A DNA stretch of 64,000 nt from Ancrocorticia sp047501485. GTDB lineage: Bacteria > Actinomycetota > Actinomycetes > Actinomycetales > Actinomycetaceae. The number at the start of each line of letters is the position of its first letter. Positions within the stretch are counted from its first letter, which is position 1. The stretch spans positions 1,178,001-1,242,000 of the forward strand of contig JAZDRN010000001.1 of the NCBI GenBank assembly GCA_047501485.1, given 5' to 3'. Shown piece after piece: positions 1 through 8,923 of the stretch. Under the pieces are notes generated by a model. The model saw only the letters and a list, made by a program, of their open reading frames with translations. It did no database searches and was not told the DNA's origin. Made by a program: the position numbers and the translations under genes.

Positions 1-1371
1 CTGCTCTCGGCATTCCAGCCCTCGTACAACACCGTGGTCAACCTGCTCGCCGAGCGCAGCTACCCGGATGCGCGCGAGCTCATGGGGGCGAGCTTCGCCC
101 AGTACCAGCGCAACGCCGATCTCGGAGGTATCGAGGCGCGTTCCCAGCGTGTGCGGCGCCGTATCGCCGACGAGGAGGAGCGGCTCACCTGCGAGCGCGG
201 CGATCTGGTCCAGTACCTGCGCATGCGCTCGAAGTCCGGCCGCGCCGCGAAGTCCGCGCGCAAGGCCGCCAAGCGCATCTATCGCCAGCGTATCGCGGAA
301 TCGTTCCAGGACGCGCGCACAGGAATCCTCTACGCGTATGCACGAGGAGGGGAGCTCGAGTACGGCGTCGTCCTTTCGAGCGATCCGCGAAGGCTGCGCG
401 TGATCAACTGGTACGGAGAGGTCTCCTGGATTCGCGAGGACGATCTGTCCTCCGAGCTGCGCGAACTGGATGCTTTTCAACTGCCGCAGGGACGTTCGAT
501 CCGCGACCGCGATACTCGCGAACAGATAGCCGACGGCATCCTGGACGAGGTCGACGAGCGCCTCGAGCTCGGCATCGACCGCGACCTGCTGGACTCCTGG
601 TCCCGTTTCGCCGAGCCGCGCGACCAGGAATTCGCAGCCCACCCGTGCAACGACTGCCCGGATATCGAACAGCACCTGCGCGATGGCGAGACGCTGCTGT
701 CATTGGACAATCGGCTGGCGGAGTTGCGTGAGACGGCGGCCTCCTTCACCGACTCGGTGGGCCGGGAGTTCGATCGCACCGCCGATGTCCTGCTCGAACT
801 GGGCATTCTGCAACGGGCGGCCGCCGAGTACGAGGGTGCGGAATCATCGGACGACGGCGAAGCCCCGCCTCCCGTCGTCGAGGGGGTGCGTCTGGGCGGA
901 GGCGCCAACGTGCTGCGGCATCTGCATCTGGAGAACGATCTCCTTCTCTACGAGTGCCTGTCGCAGCTGCAAGAGGGTGAGCTCGATGCGGCGGCCATGG
1001 CGGGTTGGGCCTCGATGTTTCTCGGGGACGATCGCCTCGGGACCCATCAGCCGACGTGGGGCAGCCTGCCGAACCTGGTCCGCCGGGCTCGTAAGAGCGC
1101 CGAGTACCTGCAAGGACTCGAACTTCGCCACGAGATCGCTCGCACCGGGGAGGTAACGCCGGGGTGCGCGGACGTCTTCGCAGCTTGGTGCTCGGGAGCC
1201 ACCCTGGAAGACTGCCTGACCATGGCCCGGATGGTAGCCGGCGACTTCGTGACTGCGGCGCGCCGGGTCATCGACCTGCTCGGTCAGATTGTCGTCGCGG
1301 GAGAAGGTACCTGGATCAGCGATGTGGCGCGGCAGGCTCGGGAGAAGATGCGTCGTAGCGAGCTGCTGTGA
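1..1371 (+). CDS. helY: HelY/Mtr4-like DExH-box RNA helicase, C-terminal part
   Basis: The reading frame is open from the first base of the window, so this is the 3' part of a longer gene (456 codons visible). It begins with the LLSAFQPSYNTVVNLL segment that follows the helicase core in the Ski2/Mtr4/HelY family. The end carries the DSHCT-type helical domain (VAGDFVTAARRVIDLLGQI near the C-terminus). The family unwinds RNA or DNA with ATP; the ATPase motifs lie upstream of the window. The middle of the fragment is charged and probably helical. The gene stops 57 bases before lnt on the same strand, so the two may be co-transcribed. The family call is solid; the cellular substrate is unknown. 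Confidence 0.88.
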   Translation: MLSAFQPSYNTVVNLLAERSYPDARELMGASFAQYQRNADLGGIEARSQRVRRRIADEEERLTCERGDLVQYLRMRSKSGRAAKSARKAAKRIYRQRIAESFQDARTGILYAYARGGELEYGVVLSSDPRRLRVINWYGEVSWIREDDLSSELRELDAFQLPQGRSIRDRDTREQIADGILDEVDERLELGIDRDLLDSWSRFAEPRDQEFAAHPCNDCPDIEQHLRDGETLLSLDNRLAELRETAASFTDSVGREFDRTADVLLELGILQRAAAEYEGAESSDDGEAPPPVVEGVRLGGGANVLRHLHLENDLLLYECLSQLQEGELDAAAMAGWASMFLGDDRLGTHQPTWGSLPNLVRRARKSAEYLQGLELRHEIARTGEVTPGCADVFAAWCSGATLEDCLTMARMVAGDFVTAARRVIDLLGQIVVAGEGTWISDVARQAREKMRRSELL

Positions 1372-1428
1372 TATGCCGAGCGGATGCATGAGGCAAAAGC
1401 TGTCGGAAGGGCCGGGTAAGCTGCGAGG

Positions 1429-2967
1429 GTGACCAAGAAGAAGCACATCCTGCTCGCCAATCTGGCGGCTGTCGCCGGTGGATTGGCGCTCTTCGCCGCT
1501 TTTCCACCGATCGGGATCTGGCCGATGGCGATTCTCGGTATCGCCCTTGTGGTGGGCTCCCTCGAAGGAAGGACGTGGTTCGGTTCCCTCTGGCTGGGTA
1601 CGCTGGCGGGCGGAGCTTTCTTCTTTCCTCTCTTCGAGTGGGCGCGTGTAGCCTCTGGAGAGATCATCGCCCAGGTCGGGCTAGCTACGGCCGAAGCCCT
1701 GTTCATCGGGATCATGGCTATCGTGTGGCAGGGCTTGATGCGAGGTGGGCTCGGCACCAACAGCGTTGTACGCGCGTGCACGCTGGGACTGACGTGGGTG
1801 GCGTTCGAGCACCTGCGGTCCATGTTCCCGTTTGGGGGAATGCCGTGGGGAGTCCTGGCTTTCAGCCAGGTGGACGGTCCGCTCATCCGGCTCGCACCGT
1901 GGGGATCGGTCATGCTCGTCGGCTTCGTTCTGGTCTTCGTGAGTGTCTTGCTGGAGCGGGCTGTTGTCAACGCGTTCACCGGCGGAATCGGACGTGCGAT
2001 CGTGGCGGTTGCTTGCGGTGGCGCTCTGCTTTTCGCCCCCACATTCCTTCCTCTGGCTTCCAAGGCGGATCGCTATATCACCGTGGGATTCGCACAGGGG
2101 ATCGTCCCTCGTGAGGGCGAACTTCCCAGTGGGCAGTCGCAAGCACTGACCGTCACCGAAAACCTCGGTGAAGCCACCAAGAAACTGACCGAGGATGTCG
2201 ACGTCGTCTTCTGGCCGGAATCGGCTTCGGATCGCGATCCACGCGAGGACAGCACCGCCCGCGAACTCATCCAGGAATCGGCGGATTCCTTGGGGGTTCC
2301 CCTCGTCCTGGGAACACAGAGTTATCCGGGGGAGAACCGCTACAACGAATACGTGGTGTGGATGCCGGATGGAGAGATCGTAGACTCCTATTCCAAGCAG
2401 CACCCGGTTCCGTTCGGCGAGTACATGCCCTACCGCGACTTCTTCCGGCGCTTCACCCCGGCCGTTGATCTGGTCAGCATCGACATGCTCGCAGGTAGCG
2501 AACCCGCCGTCGTGAGTGTTCCCCTGGATAGCGGAGAGCTCCGGGTGGCCACACCCATCTGCTTCGAAGTCGCCACAACGCACATCGTTGCGGAGGCAGT
2601 ATCCGAGGGTGCAGAACTGATCGTCGTCCCCACCAACAACGCGTCCTTCGGCACCACCGCGGAGTCACGCCAGCAATTCGATATGACCCGGTTCCGCGCT
2701 GTCGAGCACGGACGAACCGCTATCCAGGTCTCGACTGTGGGAGTATCGGGTGTCGTGGAACCCAACGGAGTACTACGCGAGGTCACCGAACCGTGGAGTG
2801 AGGATGCCAGGTCAGCGCGTGTAGGCTTACGGACCGAGCTCACTTTTGCGACGCGTGCGGCCGAGGCGCTGTGCATCGGCGTCTATGTCCTGGGAGCTGG
2901 GCTTTCGGCGGTAGCATTGAGGCAGTTGTGGCACTATCGGCGCAGCCGCGTGAAAGGCGATCAATGA
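1429..2967 (+). CDS. lnt: Apolipoprotein N-acyltransferase
   Basis: This 512-residue membrane enzyme adds the third acyl chain to the N-terminal diacylglyceryl-cysteine of lipoproteins. The first 210 residues form several hydrophobic segments, followed by a nitrilase-fold domain and a final membrane helix. The catalytic triad is visible as Glu264 in WPESAS, Lys323 in SKQHPVPFGEY and Cys378 in TPICFE. The start is a GTG giving MTKKKH, and the length matches the family. The stop overlaps the start of the ppm1-like gene (ATGA). In mycobacteria these two activities are fused into one protein; here they are separate but translationally coupled. Confidence 0.95.
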   Translation: MTKKKHILLANLAAVAGGLALFAAFPPIGIWPMAILGIALVVGSLEGRTWFGSLWLGTLAGGAFFFPLFEWARVASGEIIAQVGLATAEALFIGIMAIVWQGLMRGGLGTNSVVRACTLGLTWVAFEHLRSMFPFGGMPWGVLAFSQVDGPLIRLAPWGSVMLVGFVLVFVSVLLERAVVNAFTGGIGRAIVAVACGGALLFAPTFLPLASKADRYITVGFAQGIVPREGELPSGQSQALTVTENLGEATKKLTEDVDVVFWPESASDRDPREDSTARELIQESADSLGVPLVLGTQSYPGENRYNEYVVWMPDGEIVDSYSKQHPVPFGEYMPYRDFFRRFTPAVDLVSIDMLAGSEPAVVSVPLDSGELRVATPICFEVATTHIVAEAVSEGAELIVVPTNNASFGTTAESRQQFDMTRFRAVEHGRTAIQVSTVGVSGVVEPNGVLREVTEPWSEDARSARVGLRTELTFATRAAEALCIGVYVLGAGLSAVALRQLWHYRRSRVKGDQ

Positions 2968-3728
2968 AGGCTCTCATTGCTATTCCCACGTACAACGAAG
3001 CGGAATCGCTTCCTTCGATCGTGGCTCGTGCTCGGGCCGCGGTTCCCGAGGCGGACATACTGGTGGTGGATGACAATTCCCCGGATGGCACCGGCAAGCT
3101 AGCCGATGACCTGGCACTCGAGGATTCCCATATCCACGTCTTGCACCGGGCCGGTAAGGAAGGACTGGGCAGAGCCTACATCGCGGCCTTCCGATGGGCG
3201 ATGGATCGGGACTACAGCCACGTCGTGGAGATGGACGCCGATGGATCGCACCGACCCGAGCAACTGCCATTGCTGCTGGAACGCGCGGCGATGTCCGACT
3301 ACCCGGATCTCGTCATCGGCTCGCGCTATGTGCGCGGGGGAGCTATGGAAGGGTGGCCCAAGTCCCGGGAAATGCTCTCGAGGGCGGGAAACCTCTATAT
3401 CAAGGCTTGGTTGGGGATTCCCGTCAACGATGTCACCGCGGGGTTCCGGGTCTACCGCATCGCGATGCTACAGCGCATGGAGCTGGAAGGGGTCGAATCG
3501 AAGGGATATTTCTTCCAGACGGATATGACCGATCGAGTCAATCTGTTGGACGGCCATATCGTGGAAATGCCGATCAACTTCGCTCAGCGAGAGGCGGGGG
3601 AGTCCAAGCTTTCGGGTTCGATCTTCACCGAGTCCTTTCTCAAAGCCACGTCGATGGGGGCGAAGCGGCGCGGGGAGCAGCTCAAGGAATTCTCACGGTC
3701 GGTCGTCAGCCGGCTGCGGCGCAGCTGA
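2964..3728 (+). CDS. ppm1: Polyprenol-phosphate mannosyltransferase (Ppm1 type)
   Basis: This 254-residue GT2 glycosyltransferase matches dolichol-phosphate mannose synthases. It should transfer mannose from GDP-mannose to polyprenol phosphate at the inner membrane face, supplying the donor for lipoglycans and protein O-mannosylation. The nucleotide-binding DDNSPDGT lies at residues 36-43 and the metal-binding DADGSH at 91-96. There is no C-terminal membrane domain, as usual for this type. I chose the ATG inside the ATGA overlap with lnt; an upstream in-frame start would run deep into lnt. The pairing with lnt and nearby rbpA is a conserved actinobacterial neighbourhood. Confidence 0.93.
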   Translation: MKALIAIPTYNEAESLPSIVARARAAVPEADILVVDDNSPDGTGKLADDLALEDSHIHVLHRAGKEGLGRAYIAAFRWAMDRDYSHVVEMDADGSHRPEQLPLLLERAAMSDYPDLVIGSRYVRGGAMEGWPKSREMLSRAGNLYIKAWLGIPVNDVTAGFRVYRIAMLQRMELEGVESKGYFFQTDMTDRVNLLDGHIVEMPINFAQREAGESKLSGSIFTESFLKATSMGAKRRGEQLKEFSRSVVSRLRRS

Positions 3729-4010
3729 TATCTCCATCAGCGATAAAGTGCCGTGGCGGGTGCCACAGCTCGCAACCGAGCGGCCCCGTGACCAATACGG
3801 TCACCGTCGGGATGCCACCCAGAAGGTGTGCGCGAATAACCACTCCAGGTGTTGCCGGACACTGAATCACATTGACTGCGGGATAATCGAGGAATCATCT
3901 ACATTTCTCAAGAACATTATGTCAAATAATATGTAAGAAACGTGTGCTACCTGCACTTTTGTCATAATATATGTCACAAGATGGCGAAGAACCCGTTGAG
4001 ATATGCAAAA
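3729..4010. other. AT-rich non-coding spacer
   Basis: No credible gene is present between ppm1 and the convergent rbpA. Around 3895-3980 the composition becomes strikingly A+T rich against the G+C-rich surroundings. The 13-mer acattatgtcaaa at 3914-3926 recurs at 4609-4621, on the other side of rbpA. Confidence 0.6.
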
Positions 4011-4046
4011 GTGGCGGTGGTAGGAGCAGGTCCTGACCACCGCCAC
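4011..4046. terminator. Perfect 11-bp hairpin between ppm1 and rbpA
   Basis: The arm GTGGCGGTGGT (4011-4021) pairs with ACCACCGCCAC (4036-4046) around a 14-base loop. It lies between convergent genes and could stop transcription from either side. There is no strong T tail on the plus strand. Confidence 0.6.
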
Positions 4047-4059
4047 CGACGCTGTATCT

Positions 4060-4089
4060 GACAGGGTTGCCTCTGCAGGAGGCCCTGTC
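4060..4089. terminator. Hairpin just downstream of rbpA
   Basis: GACAGGG (4060-4066) pairs with CCCTGTC (4083-4089), and an inner CCTC/GAGG pairing extends the stem. It starts about 20 bases beyond the rbpA stop codon on the minus strand, which suits a terminator for that gene. Confidence 0.5.
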
Positions 4090-4109
4090 GGCTCTGGCAG
4101 CGATTGCAA

Positions 4110-4463
4110 CTACTTACGACGATGCATGCGCAGCCGTCCTGAGCGCAGCAGCTCCAGGCGCTCGTCGAGCAGGATCTTGAGATCGTCTTCGGTGCGCCGC
4201 TCCATGAGCATGTCCCAGTGAGTACGCGGAGGCTTCACGGGCTTCTTGTCCTCAATGGCCACGGCATCGCGGAGCTTGCCTTCGCGGCCGCAGCGGCATT
4301 CCCAACCTGCCGGCGGCTCGGCTTCCACGGCCATTGCCACACCGAACTCGTGACCCTCGGGGCATTCATAGATGACCTGCTTGCGGTCGACGAAGGCAAC
4401 GCCTTCATCCGACTCTAGAGAGTTCGCGCCGATCTTCATTCCGCGCAGGGAGCGTTCAGCCAT
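4110..4463 (-). CDS. rbpA: RNA polymerase-binding protein RbpA
   Basis: This 117-residue protein matches RbpA, the actinobacterial activator that binds RNA polymerase and principal sigma factors and stabilises the open complex. The N-terminal tail (MAERSLRGMKIGANSLESD) and the central zinc-binding region with Cys34, His38, Cys56 and Cys58 are present. The C-terminal sigma-interacting helix (LKILLDERLELLRSGRLR) is also complete. It is transcribed alone and convergent to ppm1. The A+T-rich upstream region probably holds its promoter. Confidence 0.95.
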   Translation of the reverse strand: MAERSLRGMKIGANSLESDEGVAFVDRKQVIYECPEGHEFGVAMAVEAEPPAGWECRCGREGKLRDAVAIEDKKPVKPPRTHWDMLMERRTEDDLKILLDERLELLRSGRLRMHRRK

Positions 4464-4747
4464 GCTGATTCCTTTCGTAAAGTGACCGAGAACAGTCTAA
4501 GAGGGGGTGCGCCAGAATCGGTCGGCAGGAAGGAGATAGTGGCGAATTCGCTGCTATCGCCGGGTATTGACGAACGTCACCTCCACGTACACCATTTGCC
4601 GATAATGTACATTATGTCAAAATTAGCGCCGACAATCATGACAGCGATATTCGGCTCGACATTATTCCCGCCATGTGCCTCTTCCGGCTCTGCCCCATCC
4701 CCCGGAGTTCACGTTTCCGGCGGAGTGACAATGCCCCGATCGGCCCA
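4464..4747. other. Non-coding region upstream of rbpA
   Basis: This 284-base stretch separates the rbpA start from the 3' end of the GntR gene. It should contain the rbpA promoter. An A+T-rich patch at about 4595-4660 holds the 13-mer acattatgtcaaa (4609-4621) shared with the spacer on the other side of rbpA. An open frame here of 99 codons has no recognisable protein and atypical composition, so I do not call it. Confidence 0.5.
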
Positions 4748-5544
4748 TCAGCTCGCCGCGGCGGGACTCTCTGACATCTGAACTTGGGCCGAAGCTGCGT
4801 CAGGGCCAACGGATACGTCGAATCGGCTTCGATCACCGGGATGGTGAGCGACGAAGGTCTCGACGGGCCGTCCGTCTGTTCCGTGCAGGATACTGGTGAT
4901 TCGTAGTAACGGGACGCCGGGTGCGAGCTGCAGATATTCGGCCATCTCCTCGGTTGCGGCAACCGCCTCGATGCTGCGGTCTGCCCGGGCCAGCTCCAGG
5001 CCGTAAGTCTCTCGCAGCACCCGGTAGAGAGAATCCCTGCGCAGATCCACCTTTTCCAGGTCCGGCGCAGAGTCTGCACTCACCCATGACGTGGTGTGAG
5101 CCCATGGCGTCCCGTCGACACCGCGCACCCTTTCGACGACGACGGCGAGCTCGCCGTCGTCGAGTCCCAGCCTGCGTGCTTCGGCCTCGGATGGAACGGC
5201 GCTCTCCTGAGGCCGAGGCGCCTGGCGTGCTCGAAGAGGCCGTCCAAGGAAAGTGTCAATCCGTGATCCACCTTTGAGGGGGCCAGATAGGTTCCCCTGC
5301 CCTTGATTCGATAGACGACCCGCGCCTGCTCGAGTTCCAGTACCGCCTGACGCACCACGGAACGGGCCACGCCATATGTCTCGCACAGGTCCTTCTCGCT
5401 CCAGAACCTATCCCCTTCGCCGAGCCTATCCACTTCGATCCTGCGCAGCAGAATGACCTTGAGCTGGTGATAGAAAGGCACGATCGAGTCACGATCGATC
5501 GCTTGTGCGGGCGTCGTCGGACGTGTGTGCGATGGTGACGCCAT
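4748..5544 (-). pseudogene. GntR-family (UTRA) transcriptional regulator, frameshifted
   Basis: Two overlapping minus-strand frames together make a normal GntR/HutC regulator. The first encodes the winged-helix domain from MASPSHTRPTT at 5544 through VPFYHQLKVILLRRIE and YRIKGRGTYLAPSK. The second encodes the UTRA effector domain (AVVVERVRGVDGTPWAHTTSW to VSVGPDAASAQ). The switch falls near 5215-5240. The whole span is 797 bases, so one missing base would restore about 265 codons. It faces away from the kinase operon and was probably its repressor. A sequencing error cannot be excluded in this gapped scaffold, so the gene may be intact in the organism. Confidence 0.85.
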
Positions 5545-5993
5545 AAGTGAATTCCTGCCCCTGACTTTCTTGTGCGGGACAGTTTATCCCGCTCTCGCTC
5601 CGCGCCCTCAATGCGGCTCCTCTTCCGCCGCGCGGCTTGCGGGTACGGTTCGTACATCCCTGCATCTGTCACCCGAATTGCCGCCGGAGCACTCTCACTC
5701 CGGCACTCCCCTGACGGTGGTCACCGAGTCCCCGGTCGCCCTGGCGACATTGCACGATATCTCAGTCCTAGCTTTCGCTCCCGCACTTCCTCCGCACTTC
5801 CTCCCCATCTCTTGTACGCCTGTACGGACAGGCGTACATTCACGGTACCGAACATCAATAGGACCATCACCCCGCTCTCGATGAGCGCTCAGCCTCCTGA
5901 CGGAAACATCCGATGGTCCATTCCTCAGTAACTCAATGATGAGAAGTCGGTTCTACGAAGACGTGTGAGCCGCGCAACCTAGGAGAAACCCAC
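5545..5993. other. Divergent regulatory region between GntR gene and sugar operon
   Basis: This 449-base region separates the divergent regulator and kinase genes. It contains a tandem 11-bp repeat CCGCACTTCCT (5781-5802) immediately before a perfect palindrome at 5813-5838. The sequence AGGAGA stands before the kinase ATG. I see no gene in it. Confidence 0.6.
5813..5838. promoter_or_regulatory. Perfect 11+11 bp inverted repeat, likely GntR operator
   Basis: TGTACGCCTGT (5813-5823) and ACAGGCGTACA (5828-5838) are exact reverse complements separated by four bases. The site lies in the divergent promoter region, 156 bases before the kinase start. That is where a GntR-family regulator of the operon would bind. 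Confidence 0.75.
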
Positions 5994-7532
5994 ATGGTCG
6001 AATACGTCCTTGGAATTGACCTTGGCACCTCCGGCGCCCGCGCCGGTGTCTACGATCGCGATGGCGAGGTACATGGATTCGGCACCGCCTCATGGGAGAC
6101 GAGCCATCCGAAGCCGGGCTGGGCGGAGCAGGATCCCGACACCTGGTGGAGAAGCACAGTCGAGGCCGTGCAGAACGCCGTTCGCGAATCCGGCGTCGAT
6201 CCCGCCGACATCAAGGCCCTGTCGATGGATGCCACCTCCTGCACCGTGGTCTCTCTGGACGCCGATGACAACGTGCTGCGCCCCGCCATCATGTGGATGG
6301 ATGTCCGCTCCGTAGAGCAGGCTGAACGTGTGACGGATACGAAACACCCCGCCCTCAAGTATTGCGGGCACGGCCCGGTGTCCGCAGAGTGGGGCCTGCC
6401 GAAGTCGCTGTGGCTCAAGGAGCGAGAGCCTGATATCTACGAGCGAACGGCGACGCTCTGCGATCAGACCGATTGGCTGGTCAATCGCCTTTCCGGCCGG
6501 TGGACCATGTCCGTCTCGCATGCCGCCGGCAAGTATCTGTATGACCGCGACACGGGCGGCTGGCCCGTCGCACTCTACCGGGCGCTCGACGCCGAGGATA
6601 TCCTGGCGAAGTTCCCAAAGGACGTGCTGCAGGTGGGTGACGTCGTCGGTCCGATCCTTCCCGAGGTCGCGGACGAATTGGGACTGAGCCCGGAGGCCAT
6701 CGTCGTCGAAGGCGGAATCGACGCTTACTTCGGCGCCGTCGGCCTGGGGGCTGCCGAGCCGGGACGCATCGCGCTTATCACCGGTTCCAGCCACGTGATC
6801 ACCGGACAACTGGCCAAGCCGATCTATGCGCAGGGATTGTGGGGAGCCTTCACGGATGCAACGGTCCCCGGCTATTACACGATCGACGGCGGCCAGGCCG
6901 CAACAGGCTCCCTGATCGAATGGTTCAAGAGGAACCTGGCCGGCTACTCGGTGGCGAAAGCCGCACAGACGGGAGAGACCGTATACGAAGTGCTGACCGA
7001 AGGCGCCCGTCGAGTCCCCATCGGTTGTGATGGCCTCCTCATGCTGGACCATTTCCAGGGAAACCGGGCTCCCTACAGCGATGGGCGCTCCCGCGGAATG
7101 TTCTGGGGGCTCACGCTGCACCACACCGAGGCGCACATGTTCCGTGCTCTGCTCGAAGGCATCTGCTTCGGCACGGAGGCGATCCTCGAACTCATGCGGG
7201 ACCAGGGGGTGCCCCTTGAGGAAGTCATCGTCTCGGGAGGCGCCACGAAGAACGACCTGTGGTTGCAGATGCACGCGGACGTCTCCAACGTTCGGCTCGT
7301 CATTCCGAACGTGACCGACGGGCCCGCACTCGGTTCCGCAATAGTGGCGAGCGTGGGCCTGGGCCTCTACCCGGATATCCCCTCGGCATCGAGGGCCATG
7401 ACCTCCGTGAGCCGTGTCATCGAGCCGAATCCGGAAGCCCACGAGGCCTACCAGTTCTCCTACCAGGCCTACAAGGATTCCTACTTCGCCATGCGCGATC
7501 TGAACGCGCGTATCTCGAACGAGAACGCCTGA
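5994..7532 (+). CDS. FGGY-family carbohydrate kinase
   Basis: This 512-residue protein has the two-lobed FGGY kinase fold. The N-terminal phosphate-binding GIDLGTSGARAG is at residues 7-18, and the C-terminal adenosine-binding VSGGATKNDLWLQ motif is near residue 413. It should phosphorylate a sugar or polyol with ATP in the cytoplasm. The family includes xylulose, ribulose, glycerol, erythritol and related kinases, and the substrate cannot be read from sequence. It starts an operon with a dehydrogenase (11 bases later) and a phosphosugar isomerase. That order suggests polyol kinase, polyol-phosphate dehydrogenase, ketose-phosphate isomerase. AGGAGA precedes the ATG at good spacing. Confidence 0.9.
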   Translation: MVEYVLGIDLGTSGARAGVYDRDGEVHGFGTASWETSHPKPGWAEQDPDTWWRSTVEAVQNAVRESGVDPADIKALSMDATSCTVVSLDADDNVLRPAIMWMDVRSVEQAERVTDTKHPALKYCGHGPVSAEWGLPKSLWLKEREPDIYERTATLCDQTDWLVNRLSGRWTMSVSHAAGKYLYDRDTGGWPVALYRALDAEDILAKFPKDVLQVGDVVGPILPEVADELGLSPEAIVVEGGIDAYFGAVGLGAAEPGRIALITGSSHVITGQLAKPIYAQGLWGAFTDATVPGYYTIDGGQAATGSLIEWFKRNLAGYSVAKAAQTGETVYEVLTEGARRVPIGCDGLLMLDHFQGNRAPYSDGRSRGMFWGLTLHHTEAHMFRALLEGICFGTEAILELMRDQGVPLEEVIVSGGATKNDLWLQMHADVSNVRLVIPNVTDGPALGSAIVASVGLGLYPDIPSASRAMTSVSRVIEPNPEAHEAYQFSYQAYKDSYFAMRDLNARISNENA

Positions 7533-7543
7533 CAAGGAAAAGA

Positions 7544-8923
7544 ATGAGCACTCCACTTCTCGATCACGCAATAGCCCTGGCCAGCGACACCCGGCGCATC
7601 ATCTTGGGTGAGAACATCCTCGACCAGACCGGAAGGGTATATGTGGAGACCACGTCGTCCGCACACGGCATCGTGGTTGCCGATGAGACAACGTGGAGGC
7701 TCGCTGGAGAGCAGGTGACCGCCGCCTTGGCCGCCGCCGGCGTCGCCCTGGAGGAACCCCTCATCTTCCCAGCTCTCCCGCCGGTCTACGCAGGCTATGA
7801 GAACGTCGTCATCGTGCGGGAGAAGCTCCGGGAGACGGGCGCAGCCGCCTGCTCGATCGGTTCCGGCACCATCTCCGACCTGGTCAAGCTGGCCTCGGGA
7901 GAACTGGAGCGGCCCTACGTCCACGTGTGCACCGCGACCTCGATGGATGGCTACGCCGCATTCGGTGCGGCCATCACCAAGGACGGCTTCAAGATCACGC
8001 GCACCTGCCCAGCTCCCGCCGGCATCGTGGCGGATATGGCGATCATGTCCAGCGCTCCGGCGCGGATGACTGCCAATGGCTACGCGGACCTCATCGAGAA
8101 GTTCCCGGGCGGGGCCGATTGGATCATCGCCGACGCGCTCGGCGTCGAACCGATCGATGAGACCTCCTGGAACCTGGTCCAGCAGGTCCTCCCGCAGGCA
8201 ATGAGCGCGCCGGACGCCCTCGCGAGAGGTGAGCGCAAGGCACTGCTGGCGCTGACCGAGGAGTGCATGCTCTCGGGGCTGGCGATTCAGGCGCACAAGT
8301 CCTCGCGTCCGGGCTCCGGCGCGGGCCACAACTTCTCCCACCAGTGGGAGATGGAAGGCTACGGCCTCGACTGGCCCCTCCCCCTCTCCCACGGCGCCAA
8401 GGTCGGACTTGGAACCATCGCTGTCGCGGCCCTCTACGACATGGCGATCGAACGTGGATTCGACGCTGTGGATGCGGACGCCGTCGTCGCCGCGTGGCCG
8501 AACGAGGAAGAGAACGAGCTCCGGGTGCGAAATCTCCACACGTTCCCGGTGATTGCGGAAGCCGCGGTCCTCCAATCGCAGGCCAAGTACGTTCCCGTCG
8601 AGGACCTGGCCCCGCGAATCGCCACCATCAAAGAGGTGTGGCCCGCTATCGCCCCGCACCTGCGCGAACAGGTTCCCACCGCCTCCCAATGCCGCGACAT
8701 GCTCAAGGAGGTGGGGGCTGTCTGGCATCCCTCCCAGATCGGCATCTCGCTCGAGAAGCTCAAGCACACCTATCTGCAGGCGCAGACCCTGCGTAGCCGC
8801 TACACGCTGCTCGACGTGCTGCAGGAGACCGGGCTGCTGATACCGTGGGTGGAAGAACTCTTCGCCCCCGGTGGTTTCTGGGCCGAGGAAGAGGTTCCCA
8901 CCGAAGGAGTGTTCGTGCCATGA
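7544..8923 (+). CDS. AraM/glycerol-1-phosphate dehydrogenase-like enzyme
   Basis: This 459-residue protein belongs to the iron-containing/group III alcohol dehydrogenase superfamily, on the glycerol-1-phosphate dehydrogenase (AraM/EgsA) branch. The nucleotide-binding segment includes GSGTISDLVKLAS. Metal-ligand histidines are visible as His262 and His266 in GAGHNFSH and His283 in PLSHGAK. Such enzymes oxidise or reduce phosphorylated polyols with NAD(P). In this operon it probably oxidises the phosphate made by the upstream kinase. I chose the ATG at 7544 after the kinase stop because longer versions run back through the kinase gene. The stop overlaps the next start (ATGA). Confidence 0.87.
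   Translation: MSTPLLDHAIALASDTRRIILGENILDQTGRVYVETTSSAHGIVVADETTWRLAGEQVTAALAAAGVALEEPLIFPALPPVYAGYENVVIVREKLRETGAAACSIGSGTISDLVKLASGELERPYVHVCTATSMDGYAAFGAAITKDGFKITRTCPAPAGIVADMAIMSSAPARMTANGYADLIEKFPGGADWIIADALGVEPIDETSWNLVQQVLPQAMSAPDALARGERKALLALTEECMLSGLAIQAHKSSRPGSGAGHNFSHQWEMEGYGLDWPLPLSHGAKVGLGTIAVAALYDMAIERGFDAVDADAVVAAWPNEEENELRVRNLHTFPVIAEAAVLQSQAKYVPVEDLAPRIATIKEVWPAIAPHLREQVPTASQCRDMLKEVGAVWHPSQIGISLEKLKHTYLQAQTLRSRYTLLDVLQETGLLIPWVEELFAPGGFWAEEEVPTEGVFVP

Noticed and set aside
3867..4109. Minus-strand open frame just downstream of rbpA
   Set aside because: It covers two hairpins and an A+T-rich spacer, and its peptide has no family features.
4482..4781. Plus-strand open frame of 99 codons upstream of rbpA
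   Set aside because: It spans the rbpA promoter region and the GntR 3' end, has no recognisable domain and an atypical start context.
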